NCBI RefSeq assembly: GCF_017874625.1
Contig: NZ_JAGIKZ010000008.1
Span: 1 to 64,000 of the forward strand
Direction of reading: 5' to 3'
Length of the DNA: 64,000 nucleotides
From: Cytobacillus eiseniae
GTDB lineage: Bacteria; Bacillota; Bacilli; Bacillales; Cytobacillaceae
This document shows positions 51,707 through 61,642 of this stretch, in pieces. Position numbers and translations under genes: made by a program. The notes beneath the pieces were generated by a model, which worked only from the letters and a program-made list of their open reading frames with translations, did no database searches and was not told where the DNA came from. Positions within the stretch are counted from its first letter, which is position 1, and each line of letters opens with the position of its first letter.

Positions 51707-51805
51707 CAACCAAGGTGGGGATTTCTTTGGAAGCTGTCTTCTATATAGGAGCATTGGATTTCTAATCAAAGAAAAATCCAGTAAAGCAATTTCCTACCAA
51801 GCGCA

Positions 51806-52585
51806 TTATTTTTCTATTACGCCAAAATGAAATTTTGCCGTTTTTCTTTTAAATACTTCGAAACCGAATTCAGAAAATCTTGTACTTCGAAAGTGATCCT
51901 TTAAGACAACTCGTTCTTTCGCAACTCTGATAGCCTCATTAATTAATTCATCGGTTATTTCCTCATAAATGGCGAAATGACTTAATGCCTCAATCCCGTC
52001 CGAATCCAAAATATGCTCCTCGAACATCGGATCGAAATAAACGCAGTCATAGGTCCCATCAGGAATACTCTTTAAAAAGGCAAGTGATAATTGATTAGTA
52101 ACTTTTATTTGCTTCATCGCTTGATTCATTGCTGGAATGCCAGATTCCCAGGAATTAAGTCCTTCTTTCACGATATACGCTAAGCATGCATTTCCTTCAA
52201 TTCCAGTTACTTTACCTTTAGTCCCTACCGCAAAGCTCGCAACAATACAATCTGAAGCAAGCCCTAATGTGCAATCAAGTAGTGATTTACCCGTTTCTAG
52301 TCTTGTTGCCTCCAAAAAAGGATCATGGTCCCCTTTCATTAATCGCCTAATTCGAAACATCGCAGAATTAGGATGGAAAAAGAAGGGCGCAGTTTCTCCT
52401 AAGGGATATAGCTCCAATCGTTCCTTGCCGACTACAAGACAGTCGACCTTTTCAGATGTCTGGATCATTTGTACAGATCGTTTTTTCCTTTCTATGTAAC
52501 GTCCATTTAACTTATGAGCAACCAGCTTTGCCTGTCGGATCATTTCATCATTTGTTCTTCCAGCTGTTGTAACAATTACGTTCAA
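51806..52585 (-). CDS. ypiP: Class I SAM-dependent methyltransferase YpiP
   Basis: This 259-residue methyltransferase is RsmJ-like. The SAM site is LLDCTLGLASDCIVASFAVG and the catalytic region DCVYFDPMFEE (DPM-F). TTG 52585 is chosen (MNVIVTTAGRTNDE): AAGGGAG is upstream. The ATG at 52621 lies in the loop of the preceding terminator and cannot be the start. It may methylate rRNA, inferred from RsmJ. Confidence 0.88.
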   Translation of the reverse strand: MNVIVTTAGRTNDEMIRQAKLVAHKLNGRYIERKKRSVQMIQTSEKVDCLVVGKERLELYPLGETAPFFFHPNSAMFRIRRLMKGDHDPFLEATRLETGKSLLDCTLGLASDCIVASFAVGTKGKVTGIEGNACLAYIVKEGLNSWESGIPAMNQAMKQIKVTNQLSLAFLKSIPDGTYDCVYFDPMFEEHILDSDGIEALSHFAIYEEITDELINEAIRVAKERVVLKDHFRSTRFSEFGFEVFKRKTAKFHFGVIEK

Positions 52586-52606
52586 GAATATAAACTCCCT
52601 TATTTT

Positions 52607-52635
52607 AAAAAGGATGTCCATCAGACATCCTTTTT
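52607..52635 (-). terminator. Terminator of brxA
   Basis: AAAAAGGATGTC/GACATCCTTTTT with a 5-base loop, between brxA and ypiP. Confidence 0.9.
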
Positions 52636-52778
52636 CGTTATCAATGAAATTATCTATTCGGTTTTATCCCCTATCAATCTACAGGTCTAATCCTAAACGA
52701 CGTTGTCAACTACAACACCCGCCCATGTTCACGGTGTTCTCTGTATCGTCAGGAGCAGTAGGCCAATTGTACAGGGAC

Positions 52779-53213
52779 TTAAATATTGGCCTCAAATGCA
52801 GCAAGCAGGTTTTCCATAATTGCTTCCATTGGCTGGTCTTCAATATCATAGCGGTGAATAAAATGAACAACCTCTTTCCCCTTTAATAATGCCATCGATG
52901 GAGAAGATGGTTCATACCCAGTGAAATATTCTCTCATCTTTGCTGTCGCTTCTTTATCCTGTCCGGCAAATACAGTTACTAAATGATCAGGTTTTTTATC
53001 TGAATTTAGTACTGCTTGTGTTGCAGCAGGACGAGCTAAACCTGCTGCACAGCCACAGACAGAGTTTACTACAACTAGTGACATTCCTGTTGCATTCTCC
53101 ATGAATTCTTCTACCTTTTCCGCTGAAACTAATTCTTTAAATCCAGCATTTACAAGCTCTTGTCTCATCGGTTGTACCATTTGCTTCATATATTCTTCGT
53201 ATGCCATTGACAT
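52779..53213 (-). CDS. brxA: Bacilliredoxin BrxA (YphP)
   Basis: This is a 144-residue protein with a thioredoxin-like fold and the CGC active site in VVVNSVCGCAAGLARPAATQ. It removes bacillithiol from proteins S-bacillithiolated under oxidative stress. The start MSMAYEEYMKQMVQPMRQEL and TVFAGQDKEATAKMREYF match BrxA rather than BrxB as I know them. Its terminator is 145 bases downstream. Confidence 0.95.
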   Translation of the reverse strand: MSMAYEEYMKQMVQPMRQELVNAGFKELVSAEKVEEFMENATGMSLVVVNSVCGCAAGLARPAATQAVLNSDKKPDHLVTVFAGQDKEATAKMREYFTGYEPSSPSMALLKGKEVVHFIHRYDIEDQPMEAIMENLLAAFEANI

Positions 53214-53312
53214 TTAAAAACGCCCCGTTTCTTTTCAAAATATTTTAATGTAAGCATACTATATTCTAAGTAGGGTATGCAAAAATTACATTTATTCTGT
53301 ACTTAAATAAAG

Positions 53313-54440
53313 TTACTTCTTACGAGACTCTGTCATTTGCTTCCAAACAGACCCCATCGCTTCTTCCCCTTGCGTGATTCTTTCTAATGCTAATTTAATT
53401 TGCATGCTTACTTCAAATTCTGGATCATTTTCTGCCGCCTTTAATGCAGAAATCGCTCGTTCATCCCCTATTTCATATAGAAACATGGCAGCACGCCAGC
53501 GCACAAGCTTACTTGTATCCTTTAACGCTTCCATCATTTCAGACATCGCTTCTATAAAGCCAAGATCGGAAAGGCAGTCACCAGCCGTTCTTCGTACTGT
53601 CACCGATTTATCCTTCAATGCTTTATAAAGCAAAGGCAAAACTTGTGTGTCCTCTATCATACCAAGATATACTGTTGCTAATCTTCTAATGGACGCTTTT
53701 TCATCTTGTAATGCTTTTTCCAAAACAGGCAAATCCGCTAGCTCTGGATCATTCATTTGTTCAAGCTTTTGATAACGGATCCGCCAATCAGCTACATCTA
53801 GATCTGTTAGTTTTAATTTGAATAGCTTTCTACCTTGTTTTGTCTGTTCTTTTTCAGGATTATTTGCCTGATCAACGAGCATTTTCAATCTGCTTTCAGG
53901 ATATGCTGCGTTCAGTTCTTCGACAACATCATTACCTATCTGATTAAAATCTCCATATCTAATACCTGTTTCAATCCATTTCCGGACTAACACAACATTA
54001 TCGCCTTCAAGCTGTGCTTCCTTTAATGCTTTCATAAAAAGTTCAGGCAATCCGAAGCGTCGCTCTTCATTTCCATCTATTAACTTTACCTGCACGGGGA
54101 TCTCTTTGTATTTCTGAACAAACACTTTTATTTCTCCAAAATGATCATTTGTGAATGTTTGATTTCCTTTATCTACTGATGCTTCTTCACCAAAAGCATT
54201 TCTCACTTGCTGGAGCAAGTCTTTCCAATCATATTTTGCATTTCTTTCAACCGCTAAGAAATCAGCCACATGGTAAACACCCTTTACACCTTCAATCGAA
54301 AGGATCTCTTGTATGATTTTCGGTGCTCCTTCTTGATTATCCACCTTATAATTATTACTCTTACCCATCGGAAGTTCTTCATCAAGAATAACTTTCATTG
54401 TATTTGGACTAGGCGTTGGTTCAATTGCATTTATTTTCAC
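53313..54440 (-). CDS. ypgR: CvfC-like protein YpgR (NifU-N plus HEAT repeats)
   Basis: This 375-residue protein has an N-terminal domain of about 90 residues like the Nfu/NifU N-terminal (PTPSPNTMKVILDEELPMG and GVKGVYHVADFLAVERN), a middle region, and C-terminal HEAT-type repeats (IRRLATVYLGMIEDTQVLPL, VRRTAGDCLSDLG, VRWRAAMFLYEIGD). It matches the Bacillus YpgR/CvfC virulence-factor-C family. GTG 54440 follows AAGGGTG. Confidence 0.9.
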   Translation of the reverse strand: MKINAIEPTPSPNTMKVILDEELPMGKSNNYKVDNQEGAPKIIQEILSIEGVKGVYHVADFLAVERNAKYDWKDLLQQVRNAFGEEASVDKGNQTFTNDHFGEIKVFVQKYKEIPVQVKLIDGNEERRFGLPELFMKALKEAQLEGDNVVLVRKWIETGIRYGDFNQIGNDVVEELNAAYPESRLKMLVDQANNPEKEQTKQGRKLFKLKLTDLDVADWRIRYQKLEQMNDPELADLPVLEKALQDEKASIRRLATVYLGMIEDTQVLPLLYKALKDKSVTVRRTAGDCLSDLGFIEAMSEMMEALKDTSKLVRWRAAMFLYEIGDERAISALKAAENDPEFEVSMQIKLALERITQGEEAMGSVWKQMTESRKK

Positions 54441-54791
54441 AGATTTTCACCCTTTACACTGTACTTACCTATTATTTAATATATTTTAACATAAGAGAAT
54501 GAATGAGTCCTACTGTGGCGCTTATAATTGATCTAAAATGAAGGCTGTACTCCTCTAATATAGTCGTTATTTTACAAATGATTGGCGGGTTGATTATCTC
54601 TCCAGCTAGGTTTAGGTTTCACCTGTCCATCTCACTAAGAGGGAATCTCACATCTTCCACTTCAATCTACCACTTTTTGGTTAACTGTACTCACATATCG
54701 ATTTCATAAAAACCTAAACGAAAATGCAAGGGAGTTGCGGATCTAAAGAAAAGGATCTGTTATACTGAATGTTGATTTTACTATGTTTGAA
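54441..54791. other. Gene-free region before palindrome array 2
   Basis: No ORF with ribosome site and no clear hairpin. It contains the upstream region of ypgR. Confidence 0.6.
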
Positions 54792-54979
54792 AATAAGCAG
54801 AAAAATTCCGGCTATATTGGGAAATGCCTCTATTTCCTTAAAAACAAGCGGAGTTTTTCCGCTTATTTCATCCAAATCGATGGATTTTGTCTGATTTAGA
54901 GAAGTTAACCGGAATTTTTCCGCTTATATTCTCTTTTTTAGCTTCCTTTTTCACATTAACCGGAGTTTTTCCGCTTATC
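54792..54979. repeat. Palindrome array 2 (four units of GCGGAA-TTCCGC)
   Basis: Four units at 54792-54816, 54843-54867, 54904-54928 and 54955-54979, with start spacings of 51, 61 and 51 bp. They match the units and spacing of array 1 at 32969. The third and fourth begin TTAACCGG; the first is the most diverged. Confidence 0.85.
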
Positions 54980-55066
54980 TTTTTGCTTCTTTCCTTTCTC
55001 TTTAAATGAACTCTCTCATAACATACACGAAAACCAACAGTGAATAAGTTCGGAGCCAAAGAAAAA

Positions 55067-55140
55067 AGCCTGTTAGGCATGTGTTTAAAATAGAATCCAT
55101 ATTTGGATGATCCTACTCCACATATTCCCTTCAGGCTTGA
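55067..55140 (-). terminator. Branched terminator of the ypgQ-yfmR unit
   Basis: AAGCCTG/CAGGCTT encloses a further ATGTG/CACAT arm and the hairpin ATCC/GGAT, then TTTTTTC in minus sense. It follows yfmR by about 17 bases. Confidence 0.65.
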
Positions 55141-55156
55141 ATATACAAACATGATC

Positions 55157-57037
55157 TTATTGCTCTACCATTTCAGATAGATAGCTCCATCTTTCAATTA
55201 AATGTTCCAATTTCTCATTTAGAACTACTTCTTCTTCCATTAGAGCTCTCGCCTTTTCAAAATCACTGCCTGTATTGTTCATCTCAATCGTAATTTCCTC
55301 GAGACGCGCTTCCGTATTTGCGATCTGTTCTTCAATACCTTCCCATTCTCTTTGCTCATTATAGCTAAGCTTCTTTTTCTTCGGCTTTTCTTGTTGTTGC
55401 TGTGCACGAATTGGGGCATCAGCCTTTACCTGTGTTGCCATTTTTTCCTTTTCAAGAAACTCCGTATAATTGCCAAAGAACGAATCGATTTGTCCTTCTC
55501 CTTGAAGAATGAGAAGTTGATCTGCCACTTTATCTAAGAAATAGCGATCATGGGAAACCGTAATCACTACTCCTTGGAACTCTTCTAGGTAATCCTCGAG
55601 CACTGTTAATGTTTGCGTATCCAAATTATTTGTTGGTTCATCAAGAAGCAAGACATTCGGCTCATTCATCAATATTTTTAATAAATATAACCTGCGCTTT
55701 TCTCCACCAGAAAGTTTGCGAATAGGTGTACCATGTGTATAAGAAGGAAATAGAAAGCGTTCAAGCATTTGTGCAGCCGAAATCGTTTTCCCATCAGAAG
55801 TCTCTACAACTTGAGCAGTTTCCTTTAAATACTCAATCATCCGCTTATTTTCATCCATATCTTCACTTTCTTGCGTATAATAGGCCATTTTCACAGTTTG
55901 CCCAATGAGATGTTCACCTGAATCTAACGGGATTTTCCCAGCTAGAATATTGAGAAGGGTTGATTTGCCTGTTCCATTCTTACCGATAATACCGATTCGA
56001 TCGCCAGGCTTCACGAGCAGATCAAAAGAATCGATTATGACCTGATCTCCATAGTTCTTCGAAGCAGACTTTAACTCAAACACTTGCTTCCCTAACCGAC
56101 TCCCATTCAAGGACATATCTAGCTTTTCAGTCGATTTAATTGATGAAAGCTGATCATCCAGTTGATCGAAGCGCTGAATTCTTGCCTTTTGTTTCGTCGT
56201 TCTAGCTTTTGCCCCTCTACGTATCCATTCCAGTTCTCTTCGGTATAGGTTTTTTTTCTTTTCATTCGTCGCTGCCTCATTTTCTTCACGGATAGCCTTC
56301 GCCTCAAGAAAAGCAGCATAGTTTCCTTTATAGCTATATAAATTTCCTCCATCAAGCTCAAACATTCGATTCGTCACACGATCAAGAAAGTAACGATCAT
56401 GTGTGACAAGTAAGAGTGCCCCTTGATATCGTCCTAAATATTCCTCCAGCCATTTCACAGAATCATAATCGAGATGGTTTGTCGGCTCATCAAGAATGAG
56501 TAAATCAGGTGATTGAATTAACGCTTGAGCAAGAGCAATCCTTTTCTTTTGCCCACCAGAAAGCTCCCCTATTTTTTTACTAAAGTCTTCGATACCTAGC
56601 TTTGTTAAAATCGACTTCGCATTTGTACTTGCCTCCCAAGCATTTAAGGCATCCATTTTCTTTTGTAATTCAAAAAGCTTCTTTTGGATTTCTTCGTGAT
56701 CAGGCGCTTTATTTAATTCGGATAATGTCTCCTCATATTCACGCAGCAAGACTAAAATGGGTGCATCGCCTCTGAACACTTGCGCTAAAATCGTTAAATT
56801 TGGATCTAAATCTGGCTGCTGTGCTGAATAGGATATCGTATAATCCTTTGGAGAAATTAATTCACCCACATCCGGAAGGTCTACGCCTGCAACAATTTTT
56901 AACAAGGATGATTTTCCAGTCCCATTCACGCCAATTAGTCCTACACGATCTTTTTCAGAAATAGTAAAGGAAATATCATTAAACAATTCCTTTTCCCCAT
57001 ATGTTTTTGTTACATGTTCAATTGAAATCATTTTCAT
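55157..57037 (-). CDS. yfmR: ABC-F translation factor (Uup/YfmR type)
   Basis: This is a 626-residue protein with two ATPase domains. Walker A motifs GVNGTGKSS and GKNGTGKST, signatures LSGGQKKR and LSGGEKRR, and Walker B LLILDEPTNHLD and LLLDEPTNNLD are present, with the long linker between (RRELEWIRRGAKARTTKQKA) and a C-terminal coiled coil. No membrane helices. ABC-F proteins of this group act on the ribosome to relieve stalls. It overlaps ypgQ by 4 bases (ATGA). Confidence 0.92.
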   Translation of the reverse strand: MKMISIEHVTKTYGEKELFNDISFTISEKDRVGLIGVNGTGKSSLLKIVAGVDLPDVGELISPKDYTISYSAQQPDLDPNLTILAQVFRGDAPILVLLREYEETLSELNKAPDHEEIQKKLFELQKKMDALNAWEASTNAKSILTKLGIEDFSKKIGELSGGQKKRIALAQALIQSPDLLILDEPTNHLDYDSVKWLEEYLGRYQGALLLVTHDRYFLDRVTNRMFELDGGNLYSYKGNYAAFLEAKAIREENEAATNEKKKNLYRRELEWIRRGAKARTTKQKARIQRFDQLDDQLSSIKSTEKLDMSLNGSRLGKQVFELKSASKNYGDQVIIDSFDLLVKPGDRIGIIGKNGTGKSTLLNILAGKIPLDSGEHLIGQTVKMAYYTQESEDMDENKRMIEYLKETAQVVETSDGKTISAAQMLERFLFPSYTHGTPIRKLSGGEKRRLYLLKILMNEPNVLLLDEPTNNLDTQTLTVLEDYLEEFQGVVITVSHDRYFLDKVADQLLILQGEGQIDSFFGNYTEFLEKEKMATQVKADAPIRAQQQQEKPKKKKLSYNEQREWEGIEEQIANTEARLEEITIEMNNTGSDFEKARALMEEEVVLNEKLEHLIERWSYLSEMVEQ

Positions 57038-57681
57038 AACTTACCATTCCATTCAATATAAAATTGCTCAAGAAATTGCTCCATAAATTGATGACGCTGA
57101 TCTGCTATTTCTTTTGCTGTAGCTGTGTTCAGTAGATCCTTTAGCTTTAATAGTTTTTCATAAAAATGATGGACAGAAGAAGACTTTCCTGTTCGATATT
57201 CTCTTTCGGTCATTTCTTCTCTTACATTCAATTCAGGATCATACATCGCATGCCCCTTTTTACCCCCATAGGCAAAAGTACGAGCAATTCCAATGGCACC
57301 TAATGCATCCAGCCGATCTGCGTCCTGAACAATCTCAGCTTCAACCGTTAACAATTTTGTATGATTGCCGCCTTTAAAGGAGATTGAATCAATAATTTCA
57401 ATGATTTGATCATAATCCTTAGAATCAAGCTTTAACGATCCGAGAAAGTCAGTTAGTTTTCTTTTCCCTGCCTCTTTTGAATAATTTAATTTTTCATCGG
57501 GAATATCATGCAATAATGCAGCTAATTCAATGATAAAACGATTCCCATTGTTTTCTTTTTCAGCTATGTATAATGCATTTCTTCTAACGCGCTCAATATG
57601 ATACCAGTCATGTCCAGAGCTATCTTTACTTAGCACGTCTTTTACAAATGCTTCTGATTTTAATATGATTTCATCTTTCAT
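57034..57681 (-). CDS. ypgQ: HD-domain pyrophosphohydrolase YpgQ
   Basis: This 215-residue HD phosphohydrolase has metal ligands in HDWYHIERVRRN, LLHDIPDEK and DADRLDALGAIG. B. subtilis YpgQ hydrolyses nucleoside triphosphates to monophosphate and pyrophosphate in vitro. ATG 57681 has AAGGTG upstream; GTG 57690 overlaps this. It is translationally coupled with yfmR. Confidence 0.92.
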   Translation of the reverse strand: MKDEIILKSEAFVKDVLSKDSSGHDWYHIERVRRNALYIAEKENNGNRFIIELAALLHDIPDEKLNYSKEAGKRKLTDFLGSLKLDSKDYDQIIEIIDSISFKGGNHTKLLTVEAEIVQDADRLDALGAIGIARTFAYGGKKGHAMYDPELNVREEMTEREYRTGKSSSVHHFYEKLLKLKDLLNTATAKEIADQRHQFMEQFLEQFYIEWNGKL

Positions 57682-57817
57682 TAAAAACACCTTCTTTCAT
57701 CATTCCTAATTTATTCTACCATGAAGCGCCCGTTAGGAAGAAAAATAAGCAAGAAAAGTGCAAGCGACAAATGAGTCACCGTAATAACTATTCATATTAG
57801 AGCATGCTTTATTTTTA

Positions 57818-58048
57818 ATGGCTGTTTTCGACATAATTTGGCAAAGGTTGATTTCCACTCCAGGTTGCTCCCTTTCCGCGGGGTAGGCGCTGAGCCTCCT
57901 CGTCGCTACGCTCCTGTGGGGTCTCAGCTGTCCTACACATCCCGCAGGAGTCTCGCACCTTCCGCTCCAATCAACCGACCTAGTTGGTAAACTATATACA
58001 TTCAAACATTTAATTCAAAAGCAACAATCCTTTGAAAAGAACCTCTTA
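57818..58048. repeat. Dispersed repeat family A, copy 4 (long form)
   Basis: It has the same ends as copies 1 and 6 and a GC-rich insert of about 110 bp (GGGTAGGCGCTGAGCCTCCT, CGCAGGAGTCTCGCACCTTC) also seen in copy 2. It lies between ypgQ and the DegV-family gene. Confidence 0.88.
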
Positions 58049-58118
58049 ATTTTTAAAAAGTAAAATAGAAAAAAGTGCTTATTACAGCACTCTTATAAAA
58101 TCACTCTATTTAATTTTA

Positions 58119-58967
58119 TTAATCTAAGCCATTAAACCAATTAATCCCTAATGTATTTTCACCAGCATGGAGGCCGATTGCTGCACCAAGTGGATAGTGG
58201 GAAAATTCAATCGTTGGGAACTCCTGGATCAGTTCTTCTCTCCAATTCAACGCTTCCTCTTCATGAAGACCATATAGAATATATGCTTCCTTTATTGGTT
58301 TAATTTCATGAGCATTATGTAGGAGCTGAATGATTTTATCCTTCGCTTTACGCTCACTTCTTGCTTTTTCCTTTACATCTAAGCTCCCGTCAACTATTGC
58401 AATAATAGGCTTAATATTAAGCATGCTCCCTAGCAGGAATTGCACACCAGACATTCTGCCACTGCGATGAAGCTGTTCTAAACTACCAATTAAAACATAG
58501 GTTTCACTCGTATTGCTTAATTCTTCTAACTTTCCTTTTATTTCTTCTGGAGCAAAACCTTCATCCGCTAATTCGATACCTCTTTTTAATATGCGCGCTA
58601 GTGGATAGGTTAATATTTTCGAATCTATCGTTATGACTGGAAGATCAACAAGTTGTGCTGCTTGCTCACTCGACGAGAATGTTCCACTTAGTTTGCTTGA
58701 AAGTAAGACGGCAATCACCATATCGTATTTGCCTTTTAAGCTTTCATATAATTTTTGAAAGGCTCCAATTGAAGGCTGAGATGTTTTTGGAGGTGATTTC
58801 AACGTTTTTAGACGCTCATAAAGCTCAGCAGCTGTGATATCGACACCTTCAGTATATTCCTTATCATCAAGCAAGATGGTGATTGGGATTGTGTATAGAT
58901 CCGGGTGGTTGCTTAATTCCTCATCGATAAATGCTGTACTATCTATAACCCATGCAATTTTCGTCAA
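58119..58967 (-). CDS. DegV-family fatty-acid-binding protein (FakB-like)
   Basis: This 282-residue protein has the DegV fold: IAWVIDSTAFIDEEL at the start, the acyl-binding TSQPSIGAFQKLYE, ITIDSKILTYPL and RSGRMSG. Relatives (FakB) present fatty acids to the FakA kinase. The start is a TTG at 58967 after AAGGGG. Which fatty acid is bound cannot be told. Confidence 0.9.
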   Translation of the reverse strand: MTKIAWVIDSTAFIDEELSNHPDLYTIPITILLDDKEYTEGVDITAAELYERLKTLKSPPKTSQPSIGAFQKLYESLKGKYDMVIAVLLSSKLSGTFSSSEQAAQLVDLPVITIDSKILTYPLARILKRGIELADEGFAPEEIKGKLEELSNTSETYVLIGSLEQLHRSGRMSGVQFLLGSMLNIKPIIAIVDGSLDVKEKARSERKAKDKIIQLLHNAHEIKPIKEAYILYGLHEEEALNWREELIQEFPTIEFSHYPLGAAIGLHAGENTLGINWFNGLD

Positions 58968-59102
58968 AGCTTTGACCCCTTTTCACTTTATTATGTACTT
59001 TCAATTCATACTCATCGGCATTTACTTTTTCTCTAATTTTAGGGAAATATCACTAAAATGTACACCTTTTTTCAAAAATTATGTTAATAACCCCTTATTT
59101 TG

Positions 59103-59187
59103 CTTTAGTACCAATCGAATGGTCTAGTTGGTAAACGCTTCATTCTACCAATTGTTATAAAAACAACACTCTTTTCGAAATAAGCCT
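59103..59187. repeat. Dispersed repeat family A, copy 5 (partial)
   Basis: It shares CTAGTTGGTAAAC, CTTCATTCTACCAATTGTTA and the right end CAACACTCTTTTCGAAATAA, but lacks the left end. It lies upstream of the DegV-type gene. Confidence 0.6.
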
Positions 59188-59190
59188 ATT

Positions 59191-59224
59191 AAAAAAATCT
59201 GCCTCATTAATATGCAGGCAGATT
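59191..59224 (-). terminator. Terminator of the fhs operon
   Basis: AATCTGCCT/AGGCAGATT with a T7 run in minus sense. Confidence 0.88.
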
Positions 59225-59233
59225 CTTTCCAAC

Positions 59234-59755
59234 CTAGATGATCCCTCTAAGTTTTTCTATGCTAATCATCATGTAATCAATCATTAGAAGGATATCGTCT
59301 ATTTGATCTTCATAGACGATTCGGTTAAATGAAATGATTGTCTCATTTTTAATGATATTTGTATCCTTAAATGGAAATAAGGTAGCTGTCTGAGTAATTG
59401 TCCGGTCAGAGCCCCATATTTCTTTAAGGATTTGATTAATTTTTTGAAAAGTAAAAACTTCATTCGGATGATCAAAGCTAAATTTCACAAATAGGTGACA
59501 GCCTGCTAAGCGATTTGTTTGAGCTATAGGCAAAAGCTCTGCCGCTAAATTCTCCAATCCTGCCTCCATCATAAATGTGCAATGAATCTTTTTCTCTATT
59601 GAATCTGTAAAGGTGATTTCATATTTACGGGAAAGCTTCGCTATATTCAATAGATCATTTCTATCAATGATTTGTACTTTCCCGCTTATATCCTCATCGT
59701 ATATGGCACCATCAAGCACAACTTTCATATTTTCAAAAGCAGTTGGATCAAACAT
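59234..59755 (-). CDS. Conserved-looking protein downstream of fhs
   Basis: This 173-residue soluble protein begins MFDPTAFENMKVVLDGAIYD. No membrane helix or known catalytic motif is seen; predicted fold is mixed alpha/beta. It follows fhs by 14 bases, so the two share a transcript and perhaps a one-carbon or metabolic context. I do not recognise the family. Confidence 0.7.
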   Translation of the reverse strand: MFDPTAFENMKVVLDGAIYDEDISGKVQIIDRNDLLNIAKLSRKYEITFTDSIEKKIHCTFMMEAGLENLAAELLPIAQTNRLAGCHLFVKFSFDHPNEVFTFQKINQILKEIWGSDRTITQTATLFPFKDTNIIKNETIISFNRIVYEDQIDDILLMIDYMMISIEKLRGII

Positions 59756-59769
59756 TTCTCTGAACCAAT

Positions 59770-61458
59770 TTAGAATAATCCAATGGCATTTCCTTGATCA
59801 TCCACATCCATTTTCAATGCGGCAGGTGCCTTTGGCAAGCCAGGCATTGTCATCACATCTCCAGTTAAAGCGACAATGAATCCTGCTCCAATGGATGGTT
59901 TAAACTCACGGATCGTAATAGTAAAGCCTGTAGGACGCCCAAGCTTTGTTGGATCATCAGATAATGAATACTGTGTTTTTGCCATACAGATTGGTAAATG
60001 ACTCCAGCCAAAGCGGTCAAAGTCCATTAGCTGTTTTTTCGCTTTCGATGAGAATTCAACTTTATCTGCTCCATATACCTTTTGAGCAATCGTTAAAATT
60101 TTATTTTCAAGTGTATCTGAAAGATCATATAGCGGCTGGAAATTTGATTCTTGCTTTTCAATTACTTCAACTAGCTTATTAGCAAGATCAACTCCACCTT
60201 CCCCACCTTTTTCCCACACTTCAGTTAGGGATACAGTTATGCCTTCTTTTGCACATAGATCGATTAATGTGCGAACCTCTTGATCCGTATCTGAGATAAA
60301 TCGATTAACTGCAACAACGAAAGGCAAACCAAAGCTTTTTATTGTTTCGATATGCTTCTGTAAATTAGCAAAGCCAATTGTAAGTGCTTGTACGTCTTCA
60401 CCGCTAAGGTCGTTTTTCGGTACACCGCCATGCATTTTCAGGGCTCGAATCGTTGCCACAATGACTACTGCTTCAGGCTTAATTCCTGCACTACGTGCCT
60501 TAATATGAAGAAATTTCTCCGCTCCTAGGTCTGCACCAAATCCACCTTCAGTAATGACATAATCCGCTAAGGCTGAAGCTGCCTTTGTTGCAATGACACT
60601 ATTACATCCATGTGCAATATTGGCAAATGGACCGCCATGAATAAAGGCCGGTGTATGTTCAATTGTTTGGACGAGATTTGGTTTAACTGCTTCTTTTAAG
60701 AGCATTGTAAGTGCACCTTGAACGCCTAAGTCGGCTACCGTTACTGGCTCCTTATTATAATTGTAAGCAATCACCATCTCACCTAAGCGCTTCTTCAAAT
60801 CTTGAAGGCTAGTTGATAAACAAAGGACAGCCATAATTTCTGAAGCAACAGTAATGTCAAATCCGTCCTCACGTGGAATACCTTGCATCGGTCCACCGAG
60901 TCCAATGACTACTTTTCTTAAGGCGCGGTCATTCATATCTAAGGCACGCTTCCATACAATTCGACGCTGATCAATTTGAAGCACATTGCCCTGTTGAAGA
61001 TGATTATCGATAAATGCTGCTAATGCATTATTAGCAGTTGTTATTGCATGTAAATCACCAGTGAAATGTAAATTTATATCTTCCATTGGAAGTACTTGGG
61101 AGTACCCTCCACCTGTTGCCCCACCTTTTACACCCATTGTTGGCCCTAGAGAAGGCTCACGCATCGCAATAATTGCCTTCTTGCCAATTTTAGTGAAAGC
61201 ATCACCTAGCCCAACAGTTACTGTTGATTTTCCTTCTCCTGCTGGAGTTGGGTTAATTGACGTAACGAGAATTACTTTCCCAGAATTCTTTGTTTCAAGT
61301 TTTTTTAATGCTGCGGTTGATAATTTCGCCTTATATTTTCCAAATAGTTCAAGGTCATCCTCATGAAGGCCAATTTTTTCAGCAATTTCTACAATTGGTT
61401 TCATAAATGATTGTTGAGCAATTTCTATGTCTGATTTTACAACAGGCTTCACATTCAT
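59770..61458 (-). CDS. fhs: Formate-tetrahydrofolate ligase
   Basis: This is a 562-residue ATP-dependent enzyme making 10-formyl-tetrahydrofolate. Motifs: [20 protein letters not shown] (P-loop), [20 protein letters not shown], and the C-terminal [23 protein letters not shown] 61458 follows AGGGGG; a frame to 61521 is rejected. A cre-like site lies about 25-40 bases upstream. It feeds purine synthesis and complements thyA and dfrA in the folate cycle. Confidence 0.96.
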   Translation of the reverse strand: MNVKPVVKSDIEIAQQSFMKPIVEIAEKIGLHEDDLELFGKYKAKLSTAALKKLETKNSGKVILVTSINPTPAGEGKSTVTVGLGDAFTKIGKKAIIAMREPSLGPTMGVKGGATGGGYSQVLPMEDINLHFTGDLHAITTANNALAAFIDNHLQQGNVLQIDQRRIVWKRALDMNDRALRKVVIGLGGPMQGIPREDGFDITVASEIMAVLCLSTSLQDLKKRLGEMVIAYNYNKEPVTVADLGVQGALTMLLKEAVKPNLVQTIEHTPAFIHGGPFANIAHGCNSVIATKAASALADYVITEGGFGADLGAEKFLHIKARSAGIKPEAVVIVATIRALKMHGGVPKNDLSGEDVQALTIGFANLQKHIETIKSFGLPFVVAVNRFISDTDQEVRTLIDLCAKEGITVSLTEVWEKGGEGGVDLANKLVEVIEKQESNFQPLYDLSDTLENKILTIAQKVYGADKVEFSSKAKKQLMDFDRFGWSHLPICMAKTQYSLSDDPTKLGRPTGFTITIREFKPSIGAGFIVALTGDVMTMPGLPKAPAALKMDVDDQGNAIGLF

Positions 61459-61483
61459 ACATATCCCCCTATGCATCCATTTA

Positions 61484-61498
61484 TTGAAAACGTTTTCT
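61484..61498 (-). promoter_or_regulatory. CcpA cre-like site upstream of fhs
   Basis: TTGAAAACGTTTTCT contains the 12-bp palindrome GAAAACGTTTTC and fits the cre consensus WTGNAANCGNWNNCW. Repression or activation of fhs by carbon state is inferred. Confidence 0.6.
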
Positions 61499-61642
61499 TG
61501 CCATTCTATTGTACCACTCAATCGCTTATAAGTTGATAGACAATTTAGTGATTTTTTAAAACTAATTGCTGCCGGAAGGAAACGTCTTTATAATAAGGGA
61601 AAATGACTATTTGCTTGAATTTTCTAAAAAGGGGATGAGCAA

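Noticed and set aside
52586-52621. N-terminal extension of ypiP
   Set aside because: The ATG lies in the loop of the brxA terminator; TTG at 52585 has a ribosome site.
54868-55152. 94-codon open frame on the minus strand across palindrome array 2
   Set aside because: Its repeated KISGK.PVN-like segments come from the palindromes; no ribosome site; overlaps the yfmR terminator.
57733-58005. 90-codon minus-strand frame
   Set aside because: It lies within family A copy 4 and has no ribosome site.
61459-61642. SAM riboswitch before metA
   Set aside because: No S-box core motifs and no terminator hairpin in the gap.
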